In this document: positions 56,596 through 64,000 of the stretch, piece by piece | Layout: each line of letters opens with the position of its first letter | Position numbering within the stretch: position 1 is the stretch's first letter | Source of the DNA: Scylla paramamosain | Lineage: Eukaryota > Arthropoda > Malacostraca > Decapoda > Portunidae | NCBI RefSeq assembly: GCF_035594125.1 | Contig: NC_087192.1 | Location: 12,434,501-12,498,500, forward strand | DNA: 64,000 nt | Direction of reading: 5' to 3' | Translations under genes and position numbers: made by a program | Notes under the pieces: generated by a model | Seen by the model: the letters and a program-made list of their open reading frames with translations, nothing else | Database searches by the model: none | Told to the model about the DNA's origin: nothing

Positions 56596-59500
56596 CTGTC
56601 AGGCAGTAGGAGGCAGTAGATACCTGCTGAAATTATAATTGCTCCCAGTGTGGTCTAAAGCACTGGATCACAGGGTGCTGTGAATTTATCATTAAACCCA
56701 GTTGAGACCTCACAGCCTGCCCTCTAAAGACAACTCCATTCCTTCACACAAAACTACAAACACTTAATTACGCACACTTCACTCAAAATTCAAAATTATC
56801 ATGGCAACTTCTACACTAGCCTCGGAGTCCCCATCTGAGAAGGGAATCACAAATGTCCCCAGGTCAGACTGCTCTTCTGGCACTGACCCTAAGTGTCCTG
56901 ACACCCCCCTTCAAATTTTTCTTTATTAACTTCTGCAACATTCAGTCTTAAATCTAATCTTTAATTTGTAGAACATCATCTCTCCTCTACTATGCATCAT
57001 CTTTTCCTCACTGAAACACAGGTGTCTGAGGCAACTAACACTAGCCCCTTTCTGTTCCCTCCTACTTTCTCTATCCTCATTTTCAATCCAAAGCTGGATG
57101 TTGCGTTTATGTGTGCAACACCTTAACCTGCTCTCATGCCCACGCTCATGAGTCACTCTCAAACTAAATTTATCTGTGCTGTATACCTCTCACCTAACTC
57201 CTCTGACTATAAGAAATTCTTTGACTACTTAACTTCCAAAGCGGAGCACAGTGTGACTCTCATTCATTTTGTGGAGATCTCCATTCTTGGAGACTTCAAA
57301 GTACCTTACCAGCTTTGGCTTTCCTCTCCCTTCACAGACCATCCTGGTGAACTAGCCTACAACTCTGCTATCCTCCACGACCTAGAACTATTGATGCAAC
57401 ACTCTACTTGTATCCCTGACTGTCTTGGATATAAGCCCAACATTCTTGACCTTTTCCTAACCTCTAATCCTGCTTCTGCTGTTACCCTCTCTACTCTGTT
57501 GGGTTCCTTTGATCACAATCTTATATCTGTAGCTTGTTCTACTGCTCCAGTCCCTCCTCAGGATCCCCCTAAGCAGAGGTGCCTCTGGTATTTAGCCTCT
57601 GCTACTTGGGGGACCTGAGGAGGTATTTTGCTGATTTTCCTTGGAATGACTACTGCTTCCGTGTCAGAGACCTGTCTCTGTGTGCCGAGCACATAACAGA
57701 GGTGATAGTGTCTGGCAAGGAGACGAACATTCCTCACTCTTTTTCTCGACCTAAACCTTCCAAACCTTGGTTTAACACAGCCTGTTCTCATGCTATACAT
57801 GATTGAGACATGGTGCACAAAAGGTACTTGAGCCTTCCCTCACCAGAATCTCATGCTCTTTATATTTCTGCCTGGAACCATGACAAGTCTGTTCTCCAAC
57901 TAGCCAAAACTCCTTCATTAACAAAAAGTTTCAAAAACTTTCAAGATCTAACTCTTCTTGTGACTTCTGGCAGCTAGCCAAAAATATCTCCAATAATTTT
58001 GCTTCTTCTTCTTCTTTCCCTCCTTTATTTCAACCAGATGGCACCAGTGCCATCACATCTCTAAAGCTGAACTCTTCACTCAGACCTTTGCTAAAAACTC
58101 TACCTTGGGCAATTCAAGGCTTGTTCCTCCCTCTCCTCCACCCTCTTACTACTTCATGCTACCTATTAAAATTCTTCGCAATGATGTTTTCTGTACCCTC
58201 ACTGGCCTAAACCCTTAAAAAGCTTATGGACCTGATGGGGTCCCTCGTATTGTTCTCCAAAATAGTGCCTCCGTGCTTTCACCTTGCCTAGTCAAACTCT
58301 TTCAACTCTGTCTGTCAACATCTACTTTTCCTTCTTGCTGGAAGTTTGCCTACATTCAGCCTGTTCCTATAAAGGGTGACCATTCTAATCCCTCAAACTA
58401 CTGTCCTATTGCTTTAATTTCCTGCCTATCTAAAGTTTTTGAATCTATCCTCAACAGGAAGATTCTTAAACATCTATCACTTCACAACCTTTTATATCAT
58501 CACCAGTATGGGTTCTGTCAAGGCCACTCTACAGGTGATCTTCTGGCTTCCCTAACTTAGTCTTGGTCATCCTCTTTTAGAAATTTTGATGAAACTATTG
58601 TTGTTGCCTTAGACATATCAAAAGCTTTTGATAGAGTCTGGCACAAAGCTTTGATTTCCAAACTACCCTCCTATGGCTTCTATCCTTCTCTCTGTAACTT
58701 CATCTCAGATTTCATTTCTGACCATTCTATTGCTGCTGTGGTAGATAGTCACTGTTCTTCTCCTAAATCTATTAACAGTGGTGTTCCTCAGGGTTCTGTC
58801 CTGTCATCCACTCTCTTATTATTCATCAATGATTTTCTAAACTGAATTTCTTGTCCTATCCACTCCTACATTGATGATATCACCCTGCAGTTTTCCATGT
58901 CTTTTCACAAACATCCAACCCTTCAGGAAGTAAACAGTTCACACAGGGAAGCCATAAAATGCCTGACTACTGATCTCTCTAAAATTTCTGACTGGGGCAG
59001 AGTAAACTTGGTATTGTTCAATACCTCAAAAACTCAATTCCTCCATCTATCAACTCAACACAAGCTTCCAGGCAACTATCCCCTCTTCTTCAATGACACT
59101 CAATTGTCCCCTCTTCTACACTGAACATCCTTGGTCTGTCCTTTTCTTATAATTTAAACTGGAAACTTCACATCCCATCTCTTGCTAAGACAGATTCTAT
59201 GAAGTTAGGCATTTTGAGACGTCTCAACCAGTTTTTCTTACCCACCCCAGCTGCTAACTCTGTACAAGGGCCTTATCCGTCCATGTATGGAGTATGCTTC
59301 ACATGTCTGGGGGGGTTCCACTCATACCGCTCTTTTAGACATGGTGGAATCAAAAGATTTTTGTCTCATCAACTCCTCTCCTCTACCTGACTGTCTTCAG
59401 CCTCCTTCTCATCACTGCAATGTTGCATCTCTAGCTATCTTCTACCGCTATTTTCGTGGTAACTGCTCTTCTGATCTTGCTAACAGCATGCCTCCTCTCC

Positions 59501-59824
59501 TAGCTGCACAAGACTTTCTTCTTTCTCTCACCCCTATTCTGTCCACCTCTAATGCATTCTCAATCATTTATCCCTTTCTCTGGTAAACTCTGGAACTCCC
59601 TGCCTGCTTCTGTATTTCCACCTTCATGTGATTTGAACTCCTTCAAGAGGGAGGTTTCAAGACACTTATCCTTCAATTTTTGACCACTGCTTCGGACCCT
59701 ATTCAGGGACCAGCATCTCAGTGGGCTTTTTTTTTTATTAGATTTTTGTTGCCCTTGACCATGTCCATCCTACATGAAAAAAAATAAAAATAAATAAATA
59801 AATAAAATAAATAAATAAAAAAAA
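56596..59824 (+). mobile_element. F1 LINE copy g, full length but decayed
   Basis: The only F1 copy here with both ends and every domain. Leader from 56596, ATG at 56802, and an endonuclease with [19 protein letters not shown] near 57190, LGDFKV near 57290 and FDHNLISV near 57515. The linker has KPWFNTACSHAIHD near 57770. RT includes CWKFAYIQPVPIKGDHS near 58340, a DISKAFDRVWHKA block near 58620, GVPQGSVLSSTLL near 58780 and an active-site box YIDD at 58867-58878. The C-terminus ends near 59690, and the tail from 59773 is A-rich (AAAT)n. More than ten stops or frameshifts are visible. At about 3.2 kb with no ORF1, it defines the family consensus structure. Confidence 0.9.
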
Positions 59825-61395
59825 TTTTGTTTTCTACTGACATCTTCTCTTTGTTTTCATTTGTTGTCATGTTTTCACAAATGTCTTATTTGTTCCTCTA
59901 AACTGGATGAATCTTGCATGCAGTCAATTTAGCTGAATAGCCCATTGCCACTTGTTCTGGGTTAGTCCTTAGCACAGGGTCATTAACTGTCCATCTTAAG
60001 GGAATCTATTCTGGAAAGGGTTCTCAATCTCTGCCTTTTCTTATCTCTAAGATAAAAAAGGCATTGGGTGTATCATAACATCTGCAGCTTGCATGGTTTG
60101 TTCTAGTACTGTTATACTTTTAGAGATGTGTCACTCCACTAATTCTCCTGGAGGTTGCAACTAAAGACCTCAGTGATTCTGGTGGTGCCTCAACTACCAT
60201 TATATTGGGAATAATGATGGACCAGACACTCTTTACTCCCACACTTGTTTTCTTGAGCCATATGTCTTCTGTGTTGAGTTCATTTCCTTTCTCGGAGATT
60301 GTACTGGGGGAATCTTAGCCTTCTTCCCCTTTCTTTTGGTTTCATTCTTTTTAACTCATTTATAGGGATTTGTTGTTCTCAGGAAGGATCTTTATTTCCC
60401 TGCTTCTCTGTTGACATTTGTGCCAAGTTCAGCCTTCAACATTCCAGTTCTACAGTTCAATGATGGCAGCACAGCTGACACACAAGCCAATGAGTGGTGC
60501 AACCTTTAACCTTTGTGGGCAAGATATGCATCCTTGAGCATATTACATAGGCCTCTTCATGTTGCTGAGGAAAAGTATGTTGTGATGCATTTACTTGAGA
60601 GGCTCAGTAATTGTGTGACTGGAGGGAAGGTAGGAAGATCAGAGACAGCTGTCACATGGATGAAGAATGGTGTATTTGCACTTGAAAGAGCTAACAATCC
60701 CAAGAGAAAGGAAGGCTGGACCAAAAAAGGAAGACTGATAGAAGAACATGTAAGTTGATGGAATGTATGCCTTGTAAAAACTGAGTTACTTCTTCCTCCT
60801 CCTCTTGATCAGAAGAGGCTTGTGAGCTGCAAGGTGATAGGAAAAAACAGATGTTCCAAGCACAAGTACAGCCTTCTTCACCTGTTTGATGGCAGTCTCT
60901 AGTCATCTTATCTTCCTTCCAGTCTCACAATTACTGATCCTCTCTCAAGCAAATGCCATCAAAACACTCTTTTCTTCATTGTTAAGCTTGCCAGGATCCA
61001 TTATAATGTAAGGAGAATTTAATGTGAGTGATGAAATGAGAAGGTAACAGCAAGGGAGAAGCAGGCAGATGAACATGAGAGAGGTATCTTCCCCATTTGC
61101 CTGACTGTGACTCACTGATTCAAAAACAGAGCACAGCATCATCAGGGCATTTGAGTTGCCATACAAGGCAATTTAACACATTTTAAGATTTCCTATGGCT
61201 GTAAATTCAACACCAGTGCTTTACTCTATGGGTACATATGCTGTGATGTTTATGGATTGTTGATTTTTGTGATGACTGTACAGTATTTATACAATTTATT
61301 AATTTGTTTTATCTTATTATTAGATAAGCAGTATCTTTATCACTGTTTACTGTACATTATTGTTTAATACAACTTTATTATATTACCTAGACATA
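59825..61395. other. Unassigned intronic sequence with a diverged inverted pair
   Basis: Includes an inverted pair at 60588-60955 (listed separately). Otherwise no gene or known repeat recognised. Confidence 0.5.
60588..60955. repeat. Diverged inverted repeat with coding-like arms
   Basis: The plus strand at 60588-60690 and the minus strand at 60955-60850 share a segment of about 100 bp with the words CAGTAATTGTG and GACTGGA-GGAAG-TA. Both arms read as protein in one frame (ERLSNCVTGGKV versus ERISNCETGRKI). They look like two old copies of one repeat in opposite orientation. The family is unknown to me. Confidence 0.5.
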
Positions 61396-61500
61396 TACAG
61401 GTGCTCTCTGACTTACAAACATCTGAGTCACAAACATCTGGGGATAAAAAAAAAAATCCCTGCAAGTCCAAATTTTGCTTTACTCCACAGCAGATTAAAA
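61396..61500. mobile_element. Pogo-type MITE end
   Basis: The TACAGGTGCTCTCTGACTT terminus starting at 61396 is preceded by TA and matches the end at 27305. The opposite end was not found. Limits are approximate. Confidence 0.45.
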
Positions 61501-61620
61501 TTCACGAAGTGCCTCTTTCATATTGTCTTTTTGACCATTACCCACACTGGGGAGCCAGATGTAGGAAAAAAATGAGAGGAAAATAGTGTTTGTTTTTAGT
61601 TTTGTTTGTTACTTTTTTAT

Positions 61621-61728
61621 CATTCCAAAGATGTTTTTTCTACAACACTTTTCATTCCAAAGGTGATTTTTCTACAACACTTTTCATTCCAAAGGTGTTT
61701 TTTCTACAAAAGTTTTCATTCCACAAGC
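61621..61728. repeat. 32-bp minisatellite
   Basis: About 3.3 head-to-tail copies of a 32-bp unit beginning CATTCCAAAGGTG (starts 61621, 61653, 61685, 61717). Confidence 0.9.
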
Positions 61729-62715
61729 CTGGGGCTGTAATCACAAAGATCCTTAAGTAGAGGGATTGTGCTTAGCACAAAATTTATGCTTAGTTTTAAG
61801 CTTAACCCATCAACCATGCTTATTGGGTCCACAAGGATATTCTCAGTAACCTGAGTAACTGGTCTATTGAAAATAAATAGACTAGATTAGTAGGAGTGTT
61901 ATTCATGTCAAATTTGGTGGGAGATGTCTTGGAGACCCTTACAGGAAAGAGTGTTGCACTGATGCTAGAAATGCGAATAATAATTAAATTACACTATGTT
62001 ATTTAGCTTATGGGAAAATACAGCTTTGCAGCAGTGATGACATGTGCCTTGAGGAGGACCAAACAGCTCCCTAAATAGTGAACACTCACACAGACATTCA
62101 CCTGGGTGCATATAGTCAGCAACAACATCACCACCCTCTACTCATAACAAGAAGACATGGCTCTTATTTTACAGTTCCTTCTGCTGTTTTGTGCACTCTT
62201 TTGCTCTCTTCATGGTTTCTTGTACTTAAGCATCTTAGAAGGATTTCCCATCATTAGTGTCTTGAAAACTAGCCAAAAAATGGATAGAAAGTAAGAAAAC
62301 TCAAAAGAAGGAAGACACACTAAGTAGTGTGCCAACTTCACCTTAACTACCTGCCAAACCCTGATGAGTTCCAGCATCACTTATGAGATATACAAGAATG
62401 ACTTTCTTCTTAAAATCACAAAAAAAAAGGCAAAATAAATTCTAAAATAATTAGACAAAAGGCCAAAGTACATATGAGGGTACTGCATAGAAAACATTTT
62501 TTTTTTTTTTCACAAAAGGGTGCCCTCAGATGTCCCAAAATTTTTCATTTTGGGACATCTGAGGGCATCTGACATTTTCTAACTTGTCCCTGACATCATA
62601 GAAATCCCAAACTTTAACAGACAGACTACACTATTTTCTCCCCAGTTTCCCCTATCCCGCACCTTAGTGTCACCTCACCTTAAGCAACAATTTACATTTA
62701 GTGTGATGTACATAC
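61729..62715. other. Unassigned PIGN intron sequence with a perfect hairpin
   Basis: Contains the hairpin at 62521-62567. No other feature. Confidence 0.5.
62521..62567. repeat. Perfect 21-bp hairpin
   Basis: Arms at 62521-62541 and 62547-62567 are exact reverse complements around a 5-nt loop. It lies about 150 bp into the PIGN intron after exon A. Confidence 0.93.
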
Positions 62716-62856
62716 TTTTAACAGATGGCACACAATGAGGAAAATCCACCCCAGAAATCCAAGCGCTATGTGCACGGAGAGGACAAGGCGGTCATAATTG
62801 TGATAGTAGTCCATCCCTTGTTGTGTCACAGAAATAAGGCGCTGGCTGTCACTGTT
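62716..62856 (-). CDS. PIGN: PIGN exon A (start of C-terminal PigN membrane domain)
   Basis: A 141-nt exon encoding 47 residues in phase 0, preceded by a pyrimidine-rich stretch and a TTTGCAG acceptor and followed by a GTATGT donor. It contains QQGMDYYHNYDR followed by a hydrophobic helix with GFLGWIFL. The G-DYYH-YDR signature followed by a GF-GW membrane helix is the junction between the lumenal phosphotransferase domain and the C-terminal PigN membrane domain of GPI ethanolamine phosphate transferase 1. The frame is open through the acceptor, but the splice consensus and the family match set the limits. No transposon is recognisable within about 2.9 kb on the 3' side, unlike the other three exons. 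Identification is from remembered family sequence, not from a search. Confidence 0.88.
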
Positions 62857-64000
62857 CTGCAAAGACAACACATACAATAGTGATAACATCAATAACATTT
62901 TGAGTTCTGTTTCATACAAAAGTAATAAAACCTTACTTAATGAACTAGGTAATTACAAAGCTGAGCCGTATTTAAAAAAAATAGAGAATATAGTCAGCTT
63001 CTGAAAACAAGCCAGGTTAAACAAGTTTACAGATGGAGTATCAACCTGTAGTATTATTTTATATCTTTAATTGGTCAACAGACTTCAGTTATTCATTACT
63101 ACAACATTCTTTACTATATTAAGTTTTTCTATAAAAATTATGTTTATTTCATTCTCAGTATCACTCCTCACACTTTCATGTTTATCTCTTCTTTGTTTTT
63201 TTTTTAACTTGAAAAAAAGTGTTTATGCCTTTCAAATGTTTTCTCTCCACATATTCTACGAGTAGGTCATCTTTTATCATTTGGTGTACATCCTCCTGAG
63301 TTTCCTAATGTTGTTATTTCAATACTATTTTTGCTCACCTACAGTGATTTTTTTTATAGCTCATTCAGTATTTTTATCATAAGCTTATAATGGTATGTAA
63401 CCATGTCTGGTTTTTATTCCATTATTAATTATGATTATTAAATCTTCAACTCCCATTTAAATTCTAACTCATTATTTCCTGCTATCTACAAAGACTGGAA
63501 TGTATTCTTTCTTGTATTTCCTCCTCTGCAACAAAAAAATATAAATATTTTAAACTTAAAAAATATATATATTCACCAGATCTGTTAAACCTGATGACCT
63601 CAGCTTTGACATTTGTTTCCTTGAACGACATATAATGGCTAGGTATAGTCAAAAGTGAGAGAAAACAGTGAGGAATATTTGAAGATCATTAAAGAAATAT
63701 TACAGTACATGTAAACTAAAGTAAAAATAAGATAATGTTAAAGGAAAGTGAAATGTTGCTAAATATTTAAAATAGTAAAGGAACAGTGAAATGAAGTTTT
63801 GATAGAAAGTTTCATTCACTTTATATAGTTACATTGCTGCTAACATGCAATATTCTAAAGTGGGTCAGTTTGCCTCCAAGTCATACAATAATGCAGGACA
63901 CTCAAAACCTGAACATGGGGATAAGCTGCAACAAGCTGCAGAAAATTCCATAATATGAGTTAGGATAACACTAATGTGGTGGGAAGGAGAGGATCACTGC
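62857..64000. other. PIGN intron upstream of exon A
   Basis: AT-rich, with no recognisable exon, transposon or RNA gene. The preceding PIGN exon lies beyond 64000. Confidence 0.6.

Noticed and set aside
60945..61166. Minus-strand frame with a hydrophobic segment, considered as a PIGN exon
   Set aside because: It lies between exons A and B, which are contiguous in the protein, and its end belongs to an inverted repeat.
61621..61728. CRISPR-like array
   Set aside because: The units are contiguous, with no unique spacers, and the genome is eukaryotic.

Overview
The window is a piece of a repeat-choked invertebrate nuclear genome, most likely a decapod crustacean such as a crab. The organism call is inference. 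It rests on dense long (AT)n, (GA)n and (CA)n tracts, several non-LTR retrotransposon families of the type common in crab assemblies, and one intron-rich host gene. Nothing bacterial, plasmid-like or phage-like is present.

The only host gene I can support is PIGN (GPI ethanolamine phosphate transferase 1), on the minus strand and covering almost the whole window. Four consecutive exons fit together in phase: 62716-62856, 42351-42474, 19973-20148 and 4828-5018. They give 632 nt of coding sequence from the membrane-embedded C-terminal PigN domain. The exons before and after lie outside the window. The three complete introns measure 20,241, 22,202 and 14,954 bp.

The introns are stacked mobile elements, nearly all decayed:
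- Family F1: a Jockey/CR1-like LINE with at least eight copies, two of them head to head at 54.2-59.8 kb.
- Family F2: a CR1/L2-like LINE with three copies, each ending in a (CA)n tract.
- Family F3: a CR1-like LINE at 51.2-53.9 kb, with a 3' end at 20.15 kb.
- I/R1-type LINEs with RNase H at 18.8-19.95, 26.2-26.8 and 28.9-37.0 kb.
- Family F5: a LINE at 45.25-48.9 kb.
- Three Ty3/Gypsy relics (0.2-1.1, 30.7-34.4 and 38.6-39.4 kb), one of them an LTR-bounded element nested in an I-type LINE.
- A DIRS-like polymerase relic at 22.6-25.6 kb.
- Two Tigger/pogo-like DNA transposons (21.2 and 45.3 kb), the first split by a piggyBac-like element, plus a further pogo-type MITE at 5.2-6.0 kb.
- A relic of a repeat-borne PIN/FEN1-like protein family at 9.7-11.3 kb.

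Three observations stand out. (1) A piggyBac-like insertion with TTAA duplication and matching inverted ends sits inside a Tigger copy, and the second Tigger copy 24 kb away preserves the empty site. (2) PIGN exon C is pinned between the 3' ends of two unrelated retrotransposons: one reaches the splice acceptor and the other stops about 22 bp past the donor. (3) Most microsatellites here appear to be, or to grow from, the 3' tails of particular LINE families. I saw no wholly new gene system. The interest lies in the nesting history and the exon boundaries.
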